From a virus, in IMG/VR virus record IMGVR_UViG_3300046557_000358, positions 1 to 35,634 of that record: DNA of 35,634 nt, one strand, 5' to 3'. The position numbers were made by a program, and so were the translations under genes. This document shows positions 30,502 to 35,634 of this stretch, one piece after another (the stretch's first letter is position 1; each line of letters begins with the position of its first letter). The notes beneath the pieces were generated by a model. The model was given only the letters and a program-made list of their open reading frames with translations. It did no database searches and had not been told where the DNA came from.

Positions 30502-30867
30502 ATGACGCAGCAACATCCCTTCAGTTCCTGGCTGACCAGGGAACTAACCCTTCGCGGGTACGACTTCGGCAAGTACGGCACCCAGTCGCGGTTCGCCCGC
30601 GACGCCGGCCTTGGCGAGAGCATCGTTTCGCGCGTGCTGCGTGACAATGCGGTACCCGACATCAAGACCTGCACCGCCATCGCCCGGGTGCTCGGCTGCA
30701 AGACCACTGAAGTTCTCATCGCCGCCGGACTCATCCCCGACGAAGGCGACCTGGATCCGCGGCCCCTCACTCCGCGAGAGCACCTCGTTGGCCTTGTCGG
30801 CGACGACGTCCTCGCCCAGGAAGCGGTCATCGTCCTGCTTCGCGCCCTGGGCAAGTGGACGGCCTGA
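30502..30867 (+). CDS. XRE-family helix-turn-helix repressor, candidate immunity repressor
   Basis: 121 residues. The HTH spans about residues 25-75: YGTQSRFARDAGLGESIVSRVLRDNAVPDIKTCTAIARVLG, with recognition helix ESIVSRVLRD, followed by TTEVLIAAGLIP typical of Cro/C1-type domains. The C-terminal part (LTPREHLVGLVGDDVLAQEAVIVLLRAL) is helical and may dimerise. There is no peptidase domain, so inactivation would not be LexA-like. The start is ATG 30502 because the upstream part lacks coding character. Position between cargo genes and integrase suits a lysogeny regulator, but a different regulatory role is possible. Confidence 0.75.
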   Translation: MTQQHPFSSWLTRELTLRGYDFGKYGTQSRFARDAGLGESIVSRVLRDNAVPDIKTCTAIARVLGCKTTEVLIAAGLIPDEGDLDPRPLTPREHLVGLVGDDVLAQEAVIVLLRALGKWTA

Positions 30868-30932
30868 CGGTGGGAGGCCCGCTCAGCTAGCGGAGCGGAG
30901 GGCCGGAGGCGACAGGCGTCGGCTCTCCGGTC

Positions 30933-31274
30933 TCACGACTGAGGCTTCACGAAGGGCGCCGGGCCGAGTCCCGCAAGGCCAACTTCGCCTACACCGCTTG
31001 TCGCCATGAACTCGCTCTCGCGGCCGTCTGGCATCCGCAACACCCCGGGCGCCGCATCGAACAAGTCGACATCGCTGGACGAGTCGGCCAGCGTGACGCT
31101 GCCAGCCCAGGTGCTGTCTCTGTCGGACTCTCGGTTGTCGGTGCGACTGGGGTCGTAGCGCAGCACCAGGGATGCGGTGACAGAGACTTCCCGTCCGTCG
31201 GGAAGCGTGACCGTCGCGGGCCCGACGTAGCGGTGCCGGCCGTCGCCGGAATGGAAACGCGCTCGTTCAGTCAT
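30933..31274 (-). CDS. Small conserved actinobacterial protein, paralogue of the next gene (113 aa)
   Basis: A beta-rich protein with YVGPATVTLPDGREVSV, TWAGSVTLADSS, LRMPDGRESEF and the ending GLAGLGPAPF. It shares this framework with the gene at 31293-31568 (SWAGTL, HGREGSF, ILGSGDAPF). No function known. ATG 31274 has no ribosome site, but TACTCT ends six bases upstream on the minus strand, which suggests a leaderless mRNA. It is convergent with the repressor gene. Confidence 0.7.
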   Translation of the reverse strand: MTERARFHSGDGRHRYVGPATVTLPDGREVSVTASLVLRYDPSRTDNRESDRDSTWAGSVTLADSSSDVDLFDAAPGVLRMPDGRESEFMATSGVGEVGLAGLGPAPFVKPQS

Positions 31275-31280
31275 GCCGGG

Positions 31281-31286
31281 AGAGTA
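31281..31286 (-). promoter_or_regulatory. Possible -10 box (TACTCT) of a leaderless minus-strand gene
   Basis: Read on the minus strand, TACTCT is followed by six bases and the ATG at 31274. The spacing is the same as at 30490 and 31575. Confidence 0.4.
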
Positions 31287-31292
31287 GCGAGG

Positions 31293-31568
31293 CTAGAACG
31301 GTGCGTCGCCGCTTCCCAGGATCCGGATGCGGAACTGGCCGGTGGGGGAGTTGACCCAGTCCGAGGTGTCCGGGCGGACGAAGGAACCCTCGCGACCGTG
31401 GACCCACAGCTGACACTCGGTCAGATTGAGGAGCTCCGGGGTCCGGGTCTCGGACGGGAAGATCAGAGTTCCGGCCCAGGAGCCGGCCTCATCCTTCGTC
31501 AGGTCGGCTGCCGCCGCGGGCTTTGAGTCCGCGAGTTGAAGGATGACGGTCCCTCGGTAAGTGCTCAT
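31293..31568 (-). CDS. Small conserved actinobacterial protein, paralogue of the 30933 gene (91 aa)
   Basis: MSTYRGTVILQLADSKPAAAADL is followed by GSWAGTLIFPSETRTPELLNL, WVHGREGSFVRPDTSDW and the ending FRIRILGSGDAPF. The pattern parallels the neighbouring gene at the start, at the WAG motif, at GRE and at the APF end, so the two arose by duplication or are two members of one fold family. It is separated from that gene by 18 bases. TAGCCT lies six bases before the ATG on the minus strand. Confidence 0.7.
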   Translation of the reverse strand: MSTYRGTVILQLADSKPAAAADLTKDEAGSWAGTLIFPSETRTPELLNLTECQLWVHGREGSFVRPDTSDWVNSPTGQFRIRILGSGDAPF

Positions 31569-31574
31569 GCTCGG

Positions 31575-31580
31575 AGGCTA
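31575..31580 (-). promoter_or_regulatory. Possible -10 box (TAGCCT) of a leaderless minus-strand gene
   Basis: TAGCCT on the minus strand, then CCGAGC and the ATG at 31568. There is no Shine-Dalgarno sequence. A TTGACG lies only seven bases further upstream, too close to act as a -35 box for it. Confidence 0.4.
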
Positions 31581-31634
31581 GCGACGGCGTCAAGTTGGAG
31601 GGGAGAAACGCCCCTCGCGGAATCGAACAACTGA

Positions 31635-31668
31635 CTCACCTTCCATAACTCCACTTATGGAAGGTGAG
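31635..31668. promoter_or_regulatory. Perfect palindrome, 14-bp arms, candidate operator
   Basis: CTCACCTTCCATAA (31635-31648), a six-base spacer CTCCAC, and TTATGGAAGGTGAG (31655-31668). The arms match exactly and are AT-richer than their surroundings. It lies between divergent genes, 47 bases before the start of the gene that is coupled to integrase, and close to a possible -10 box TAGGCT (31674-31679). A dimeric repressor or activator site is the simplest reading. A terminator is unlikely because of position and composition. Confidence 0.75.
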
Positions 31669-31714
31669 ATTGATAGGCTGTCAGCACCAATCCGCCAACA
31701 TCCCGGAGGCCCGC

Positions 31715-32353
31715 ATGGGGCGAGCGATGCACGCGCAGATCTCAGAGAACTACGCCAGGAAGCTCCGCGAGACCGGTGAAGGACGCTCGCTCATAGCCAG
31801 CTACCGCAACATGATCGAGGACCGCGCAGGCATCGAGTACACCAACGCGATCGGACAGCCCTACGGCGGCTGGACCGACGGGCAGGTCGCTGCCTACTCA
31901 CGCGTCCATTACCTGGTGGCCACAGGCAAGGTCACCAAGCTGACCATCCCGGTGGACGCCGCACCCGGCAGGGATGCCGACCGGGACGGCAACCAAAGGC
32001 GCCTCACCGAAGGATTGCCGGCCGAGTTCGCCGCCGAGGTCTACGAAGGAAACAGCCACGACGGTGACGCGCTCCTCTCCTGGGACGGCGACAGCGTGAT
32101 GCCGTGGATCGACGGAGACGGAAACGAGTCCGAACACCCTCTGTGCTCCTGGACGAACTGCGCGCCCCTGGAGATTGGTCACACCGACGCCTCGCGAACC
32201 TTCCTGCACCTCGCCGAGGGTGGGATCGTCGCCCGTTGGCCCTATGGATCGAGTGACATCTGGCTGCTCTTCTACGAGTCCATGGAGGACCGCATCGCGA
32301 TGGCCGACCCGGGAGGCGTCATCCAGTCCGCAGTTGAACGGCTCACCGTATGA
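31715..32353 (+). CDS. Unknown protein coupled to integrase (212 aa)
   Basis: The frame is open from GTG 31664, but ATG 31715 has CGGAGG at 31704-31709 and begins MGRAMHAQISENYARKLRETGEG. The protein has a helical N-terminus, a DGQVAAYSRVHYLVATGKVTK segment, an acidic middle (GNSHDGDALLSWDGDSVMPWIDGDGNE) and a beta-rich C-terminus. No family recognised. The stop overlaps the integrase start as ATGA, so both are made from one mRNA under the palindrome at 31635. This tight link suggests a role in integration or excision control, but nothing in the sequence looks like a typical small basic Xis. Confidence 0.75.
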   Translation: MGRAMHAQISENYARKLRETGEGRSLIASYRNMIEDRAGIEYTNAIGQPYGGWTDGQVAAYSRVHYLVATGKVTKLTIPVDAAPGRDADRDGNQRRLTEGLPAEFAAEVYEGNSHDGDALLSWDGDSVMPWIDGDGNESEHPLCSWTNCAPLEIGHTDASRTFLHLAEGGIVARWPYGSSDIWLLFYESMEDRIAMADPGGVIQSAVERLTV

Positions 32354-33462
32354 ACACCGAAGTCGAGATCGTCCACGAAGCCGAACTCGTCGACCCTGCC
32401 GTGGAGAGCCTGCCGGTTGCCGTCGACATCAACGCCACCCTCACCGCGGAAGCCTCCGAAGATCTCGCGAACAGCGGGCGTGAGAACACGCGCCTCACCT
32501 ACCAGGATCGTTGGAAGGCGTTCGCTCGCTGGTGCGTCAGTAGCGGGCGTACTCCAGGGCCGCCTACCAGTGAACAGAACCTCACCTCGTACATCTCCTA
32601 CCTGCGCAGGCGGGACACGCAACCCGGGGTTCTGCGGTTGAGCATTGCCGCCGTCAGGCACATGAACGCGCGAGCCGGATATGAGCAGCACCCCGACCAG
32701 GCAGCCGCCCTGAAGATCTACCAGGATCACAGGTATGTCTGGCAGAAGGCAGGTCGCGGTCAGAAGTCCTCCGCCCCTCTGGACTTGGAACGCCTGCGCC
32801 TGATGCTCAAGACGTGCGACACAGAGACCGCCGCAGGGAAGCGTGACCAGGCCCTCCTGCTCCTCGGCTACTACATGCGCGCTCGCGCGTCCGAACTCTC
32901 GCAACTACGCATAGGTGATCTGGAGTTCGTCAGCGCGGAGCTCCTCGTGGCGGTGAAGCGGGTGAGCAAGAACGACAAGTCCGACGACGGGCGCGAGTAC
33001 GAAATCGATGACCCTGCCTGCCTCACGGCCGTTCGTGAATGGATCTCCGAACTCGCACAGGCCGGCCAGGGCGGACGCCACCTGCCCTTGCTTCGAACTG
33101 TCGATCAGTGGGGGAATCTGGGGCCGATCAGCCCGAAGGGGTGGGGGCTGACGAGGCAGGCCGTGAACGTACTCGTCAAGCAGATCGCCGCGAAGGCCGA
33201 GCTGGACGTCGCCTCCGATGTCACCGCCCACGGTCTGCGGGCTGGCGTGCCGACCGATCTTGGCGCTAACGGCTACACGGCCGGAGAGATTAAGGAGATC
33301 ACTGGAGACTGGTCCAGCACCGAGATGGTGGAGAAGTATCGCAAGGTCGGCCTCAGGAGAGCGGGCAAGAGGACCAGCGACGGGACACGCGCCCGCGCGC
33401 TGAGCATGCTGCGCGTGGAGGCATCCCAGGCAGACTCCGCGGCTGAACCCACCCACGACTGA
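32350..33462 (+). CDS. int: Tyrosine recombinase (phage integrase)
   Basis: 370 residues. An N-terminal SAM-like core-binding domain (about 35-125: RENTRLTYQDRWKAFARWCVSSGRTPGPPT, SYISYLRRR) precedes the catalytic domain. Visible catalytic residues are Arg179 (RARASEL), a Lys in VSKNDKSD, His294 and Arg297 (AHGLRAG), Trp321 (GDWSS) and Tyr330 (VEKYRKVG). The set is complete, so the enzyme should be active in att-site recombination. The ATG overlaps the preceding gene. A strong hairpin follows the stop. For this family attP usually lies next to the gene, but no core or tRNA-like sequence could be recognised here. Confidence 0.93.
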   Translation: MNTEVEIVHEAELVDPAVESLPVAVDINATLTAEASEDLANSGRENTRLTYQDRWKAFARWCVSSGRTPGPPTSEQNLTSYISYLRRRDTQPGVLRLSIAAVRHMNARAGYEQHPDQAAALKIYQDHRYVWQKAGRGQKSSAPLDLERLRLMLKTCDTETAAGKRDQALLLLGYYMRARASELSQLRIGDLEFVSAELLVAVKRVSKNDKSDDGREYEIDDPACLTAVREWISELAQAGQGGRHLPLLRTVDQWGNLGPISPKGWGLTRQAVNVLVKQIAAKAELDVASDVTAHGLRAGVPTDLGANGYTAGEIKEITGDWSSTEMVEKYRKVGLRRAGKRTSDGTRARALSMLRVEASQADSAAEPTHD

Positions 33463-33478
33463 GATCGTGTCCAGCCTT

Positions 33479-33504
33479 GCGCCCCGCCCTTGCGGGCGGG
33501 GCGC
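33479..33504. terminator. Terminator after integrase, shared by convergent genes
   Basis: GCGCCCCGCCC (33479-33489), TTGC loop, GGGCGGGGCGC (33494-33504): an exact 11-bp stem with a short loop. It lies between the integrase stop and the end of the opposite-strand gene at 33512 and can serve both. Confidence 0.75.
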
Positions 33505-33511
33505 TCGTGCG

Positions 33512-33829
33512 TTAGTCGCCATACTCCCGCACTGACCAGCCAGCGGGTACTTCGCGGACCGAGAAGCCTGGCGCCATGATCTGGTGCAGGGTTTCGCCGT
33601 CCGTCCAGTCGTGGAGCGTGTCGGCAAGGGTCGTGATCAGCGGGTCGTCGACGTTGTCGAAGAGGATCACGGGTTCTATCGCCAGCGCCTCGTCGGTCCG
33701 TCGCATGCCGTGAACCGGGCTGGCCCACCCGACGATCGGCATCACCATGATGGTCTTGTCGCCTGGGCACTTGATGGCCACTCGCCATCCATCCGGGGCT
33801 GCGGCAAAAGGGAACGAGGCTGCGGTCAT
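33512..33829 (-). CDS. Hypothetical protein (105 aa)
   Basis: MTAASFPFAAAPDGWRVAIK followed by MVMPIVGWASPVHGMRR, a mixed acidic middle (AIEPVILFDNVDDPLITTLAD) and a Trp-containing end (VPAGWSVREYGD). No known family. TAAAGT (33843-33838 on the minus strand) lies eight bases before the ATG, so the mRNA may have almost no leader. That box overlaps the stop of the next minus-strand gene. Confidence 0.62.
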   Translation of the reverse strand: MTAASFPFAAAPDGWRVAIKCPGDKTIMVMPIVGWASPVHGMRRTDEALAIEPVILFDNVDDPLITTLADTLHDWTDGETLHQIMAPGFSVREVPAGWSVREYGD

Positions 33830-33837
33830 GGGGCCGC

Positions 33838-33843
33838 ACTTTA
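33838..33843 (-). promoter_or_regulatory. Possible -10 box (TAAAGT) for the 33512-33829 gene
   Basis: Read on the minus strand, TAAAGT is followed by eight bases and the ATG at 33829, which would leave a leader of only one or two bases. No clear -35 box is present. Confidence 0.35.
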
Positions 33844-34014
33844 GCTCGCTGGCTGGAGCCGCTCACCCGGCTTCGTCTCGACGACCTCCACTGCGGTGCA
33901 CCCCTCGGCTTCAAGCCGCGCCTTCCGGCTGTCGGCGCTGCCCTTGTCGTAGCTGACGGCTGCCGCGCGGGGGACGCCGTCGGGGTCGGTCCAGGTGAGG
34001 CCGTAGTTCTTCAT
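33841..34014 (-). CDS. Small hypothetical protein (57 aa)
   Basis: The frame is open to 34095, but ATG 34014 starts a well-formed small protein, MKNYGLTWTDPDGVPRAAAV, continuing with SYDKGSADSRKARLEAEG and ending in CTAVEVVETKPG, a beta-alpha-beta pattern. This is the kind of small protein common on Streptomyces phages and integrative elements. It diverges from the gene at 34078. Function unknown. Confidence 0.58.
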   Translation of the reverse strand: MKNYGLTWTDPDGVPRAAAVSYDKGSADSRKARLEAEGCTAVEVVETKPGERLQPAS

Positions 34015-34077
34015 GCGGTCATCATCGCTGGTGGGTCTGACAGTGGCCCGGGTCGGGCGGCGTGGCAGGCTGACCGT

Positions 34078-34284
34078 GTGGACGACCGCTATCACCTCTG
34101 CCTGACCCTCGACGGCCGGCCCGCGATGCAGGGCTGGTGGGCCGAGGAGGAGACCGCGCGCAAGCGGTTCACGTCGTGGATCGGTGAGCGCGGCAGGCCC
34201 GGGGTGCGCATCACTCTCGTCGACGAGCTGGTGCAGCGGGAGCTCGCGTCCTGGCCCGACGGTCCGCCCCAGCTGCGAGACTGA
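34078..34284 (+). CDS. Small hypothetical protein (68 aa)
   Basis: GTG start; MDDRYHLCLTLDGRPAMQGWW followed by a charged helix (EEETARKRFTSWIGERG) and VRITLVDELVQREL. The beta-alpha-beta layout resembles that of the divergent neighbour. CAGGCT lies six bases before the GTG, a weak match to a leaderless -10 box. A hairpin terminator follows the stop. No function known. Confidence 0.6.
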   Translation: MDDRYHLCLTLDGRPAMQGWWAEEETARKRFTSWIGERGRPGVRITLVDELVQRELASWPDGPPQLRD

Positions 34285-34288
34285 GGCC

Positions 34289-34320
34289 GCCCCTCGCTTT
34301 CATCCCCGTCGGCGAGGGGC
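34289..34320 (+). terminator. Hairpin after the 34078 gene
   Basis: GCCCCTCGC (34289-34297) pairs exactly with GCGAGGGGC (34312-34320), followed by ACCCGTTGTC. It starts five bases after the stop codon. There is no long T-run. Confidence 0.6.
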
Positions 34321-34393
34321 ACCCGTTGTCAGTGGCGGCTCGTAAGCTGGTGTGAACATCCCAGCGATCTAGTCGGGTTGTTGCTGCTGAGGG

Positions 34394-34422
34394 GCCCCGC
34401 CGGAGTGATGCCCGAGCGGGGC
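34394..34422. terminator. Hairpin downstream of the minus-strand regulator operon
   Basis: GCCCCGC (34394-34400) pairs with GCGGGGC (34416-34422). On the minus strand it lies 9 bases after the stop of the 34432 gene and would end the transcript of the two-gene regulator operon. Confidence 0.5.
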
Positions 34423-34431
34423 ACTCGACTG

Positions 34432-34638
34432 TCAGGCGGCCGCGGCCGCCGGGTGCCGGACGGTCCGCTTGAGCCCCATCTCGACGTCGTACCGCGGGAT
34501 CCCGGCCTGCTCGGCGAAGGCGGCGACCGCCTCCTGAACGGCCCGCGCCGTGTCCACGGTCAGCGTGCCGGCCTGGATCGCCTCCCAGGCGGAACGTTCC
34601 AGCGCGAGCAGATCCGGGGGGAAGTCGATGTCAGCCAC
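34432..34638 (-). CDS. Small helical protein, second gene of the RHH operon (68 aa)
   Basis: GTG start at 34638 with AGGATC upstream, nine bases after the stop of the regulator gene. MADIDFPPDLLALERSAWEAI is followed by TVDTARAVQEAVAAFAEQAG and IPRYDVEMGLKRTVRHP. It is helical, without a recognised toxin or nuclease motif. A two-gene operon of a DNA-binding protein plus a small helical protein superficially resembles a toxin-antitoxin pair, but nothing supports toxicity. Confidence 0.62.
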   Translation of the reverse strand: MADIDFPPDLLALERSAWEAIQAGTLTVDTARAVQEAVAAFAEQAGIPRYDVEMGLKRTVRHPAAAAA

Positions 34639-34647
34639 CGCAGGATC

Positions 34648-34875
34648 CTAAGCGGTGGTGTCGTCGTTCTCTGCGGCGGCTGGCCGTTCGGGCAGTTCGG
34701 CGCCGGGGCGCCGTAGGTACCACTCCCAAAGTTGCCGCGTGATGTGGCTGCGGTCGCTGCCCATGCTGCGGGTGGCTGCGTCGAAGTCGTTGACCAGGTC
34801 GTCGTCGATGCCGCGCAGTACCCGCTGCTTGTGGCGGTGCCTGTGCTGCTTGCGGCGTTCTTCTTCGCTGGTCAT
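34648..34875 (-). CDS. Ribbon-helix-helix type DNA-binding regulator (75 aa)
   Basis: The frame is open to 35115, but ATG 34875 gives MTSEEERRKQHRHRHKQRVL followed by RGIDDDLVNDFDAATRSMGSDRSHITRQLWEWYLRRPG. The strand RVLRGIDDDLVNDF, helix, GSDRS turn and second helix match the RHH (Arc/CopG) fold, and the His/Arg-rich N-terminus can contact DNA. Its promoter contains a 14-bp dyad in the spacer between TTGACC and CATGAT, and a second dyad lies 36 bp away, so it probably represses itself and the divergent gene at 34955. Confidence 0.75.
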   Translation of the reverse strand: MTSEEERRKQHRHRHKQRVLRGIDDDLVNDFDAATRSMGSDRSHITRQLWEWYLRRPGAELPERPAAAENDDTTA

Positions 34876-34881
34876 GGGCGA

Positions 34882-34910
34882 ATCATGGCAGGTGGCTTGC
34901 CACCGGTCAA
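34882..34910 (-). promoter_or_regulatory. Promoter of the RHH regulator (TTGACC-17-CATGAT), leaderless
   Basis: On the minus strand TTGACC (34910-34905), a 17-base spacer, CATGAT (34887-34882), six bases and the ATG at 34875. This is the best -35/-10 pair in the window. The spacer holds the dyad GGTGGCAAGCCACC, so occupancy would block RNA polymerase. Confidence 0.65.
34891..34904. promoter_or_regulatory. Operator dyad 1, GGTGGC-TT-GCCACC
   Basis: A dyad with perfect 6-bp arms, sitting in the spacer of the minus-strand promoter and over a possible -35 box (TTGCCA, 34897-34902) of the plus-strand promoter. It is the reverse complement of the core of operator 2. Confidence 0.75.
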
Positions 34911-34923
34911 AGGGTGCGGCAAG

Positions 34924-34943
34924 CTTGGTGGCAAGCCACCAAG
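34924..34943. promoter_or_regulatory. Operator dyad 2, 20-bp palindrome CTTGGTGGCAAGCCACCAAG
   Basis: Perfect 9-bp arms around AA. The core GGTGGCAAGCCACC is the reverse complement of operator 1, and the centres are 36 bp apart. It overlaps a possible -10 box CAAGCT (34920-34925), which lies 17 bases after TTGCCA, and is immediately upstream of the ribosome site for 34955. Confidence 0.75.
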
Positions 34944-34954
34944 AGGGAGAAGGC

Positions 34955-35470
34955 ATGGGCCACCCGCACCACCTGACCGTCACCGACATCGACGGCGAGC
35001 GCAGCATCGACTGGACCCATCCGACCGACTGCCCTGACGGCGAGCGCTGCGACATCGCCCGCCGCACCCACCGCATGGGCGAGTACGACATGGCTGGCCT
35101 CGTCGAAGGCCGCAAGCCCGGCCGCTACCTCCTCGGCCGCTTCGGCTTCCACGGGCTCGTCCTCGTCGACGAGCAGGGCGTCGTACTCCCCGACGTGGTG
35201 GAGGCGCTGAGCCCGGCCGCGCAGGCCGCCCGGGAGATCGCCGTGCAGATGATCCGGGATCTCGTAGAGGGCATCTGTGAGGACACCGAACGCCTCAAGG
35301 AACTCGGTGAGGTCATCCGCCGCGCGGAAGTCCTCGACCACTGGGAGGGCGAAGCCAACGACGCCATCACCGCGATCATCGACGAGAACCTCGGCAGCAT
35401 GCGCGGGTACACCGCCCCCATCGACCGGCTCCTCGGAAGTCCCGCATACAGGCCTGGCGGAGAGGGCTGA
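34955..35470 (+). CDS. Hypothetical protein divergent from the RHH regulator (171 aa)
   Basis: ATG 34955 with GAGGGAGAAGG upstream; the earlier open frame covers the operator region and is not used. The N-terminus has MGHPHHLTVTDIDGERSIDW, then HPTDCPDGERCDIARRTH with two Cys and several His, which could bind a metal. The C-terminal half is helical (EIAVQMIRDLVEGICEDTERLKELGEVIRRAEVLDHW). Similar proteins occur in actinophage early regions. Expression is probably controlled by the two operator dyads. Confidence 0.7.
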   Translation: MGHPHHLTVTDIDGERSIDWTHPTDCPDGERCDIARRTHRMGEYDMAGLVEGRKPGRYLLGRFGFHGLVLVDEQGVVLPDVVEALSPAAQAAREIAVQMIRDLVEGICEDTERLKELGEVIRRAEVLDHWEGEANDAITAIIDENLGSMRGYTAPIDRLLGSPAYRPGGEG

Positions 35471-35472
35471 CT

Positions 35473-35634
35473 ATGGCCCTGGTTTGGAAGTCGCCGTGCG
35501 CCAACCACCGGTACACGGCACGCTTCGGGGCCCTCGTCGACCCCCGGCTGCTCGCCGAGTGCATCGAGTGTGAGTTCTGCGGGAGCTGCGTCACTCACAT
35601 GTGCTACCGAGACGACGCGTCCACGCTCCTCCAC
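35473..35634 (+). CDS. Cys-rich zinc-ribbon-like protein, 5' part (runs off window)
   Basis: ATG 35473, two bases after the previous stop; the frame stays open to the window end (54 codons). MALVWKSPCANHRYTARFGA is followed by a Cys-rich stretch (ECIECEFCGSCVTHMCYRDD), with five Cys in 18 residues that suggest a zinc ribbon. It is probably the next gene of the rightward operon from 34955. The rest is not visible. Confidence 0.55.
   Translation, partial: MALVWKSPCANHRYTARFGALVDPRLLAECIECEFCGSCVTHMCYRDDASTLLH

Noticed and set aside
31598-31616. GAGGGG/CCCCTC hairpin upstream of the 31293 gene as an operator or riboswitch
   Set aside because: Six-base arms in GC-rich DNA are expected by chance and no conserved RNA motif is recognisable.
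33463-33511. attP or tRNA fragment next to integrase
   Set aside because: Only a terminator hairpin is visible; there is no tRNA T-loop sequence or duplicated core in the window.
34432-34875. Toxin-antitoxin system
   Set aside because: The RHH gene plus a small second gene resembles the layout, but the second product shows no toxin motif and the gene order alone is not enough.

Overview
This window is most of the late half of a temperate actinobacterial siphovirus, either a prophage or a free phage genome, very probably from Streptomyces or a close relative. The DNA is GC-rich, GTG and TTG starts are common, genes overlap in ATGA or TGATG fashion, and most gene families (HNH, SPP1-type portal, MuF-like, HK97 capsid, NlpC/P60 tape measure, DUF5047-like hub, PGRP-type endolysin) are those of Streptomyces phages. 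No tRNA, rRNA, IS element or CRISPR array was seen, and neither att site can be placed.

Layout. (1) 1-1864: a sugar-modification trio, namely a truncated glycosyltransferase, a SAM methyltransferase and an NAD-dependent sugar epimerase. (2) 1889-4343: eight small tightly packed rightward genes, including an HNH endonuclease. (3) 4344-4910: a 567-bp noncoding gap with an AT-rich cluster of GATC-centred repeats, just upstream of a primase-polymerase gene (4911). It is a candidate origin or cos region. (4) 5623-14649: terminases, portal, MuF-like protein, scaffold, major capsid, a GT-B glycosyltransferase embedded directly behind the capsid gene, and head-tail connector genes. One small gene among them runs on the opposite strand (13569-13889). 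(5) 14722-25548: major tail protein, tail chaperone with a -1 frameshift at GGGGAAA, a 1546-residue tape measure with a peptidase-like domain, and four tail-tip genes. The last two share a duplicated C-terminal domain. (6) 25612-28125: endolysin plus a run of small membrane proteins (lysis module). (7) 28175-30251, minus strand: a lipoprotein, a membrane-anchored protein and an MmpS-like protein, which look like lysogenic-conversion genes. (8) 30502-33462: XRE repressor, two paralogous minus-strand small genes, and an unknown gene translationally coupled to a tyrosine integrase, preceded by a perfect 14-bp-arm palindrome. (9) 33512-35634: small genes in both orientations, including a ribbon-helix-helix type regulator with two dyad operators in a divergent promoter. 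This may be the start of the early region or flanking accessory DNA.

How it works together. Rightward transcription of regions 2-6 would build, package and release a long-tailed virion. Regions 7-8 would maintain lysogeny and alter the host envelope. The sugar genes at the left, with the glycosyltransferase coupled to the capsid gene, suggest a dedicated glycan decoration of the virion. GC-rich hairpins sit at gene junctions around the scaffold/capsid, major tail and endolysin genes and probably tune relative expression.
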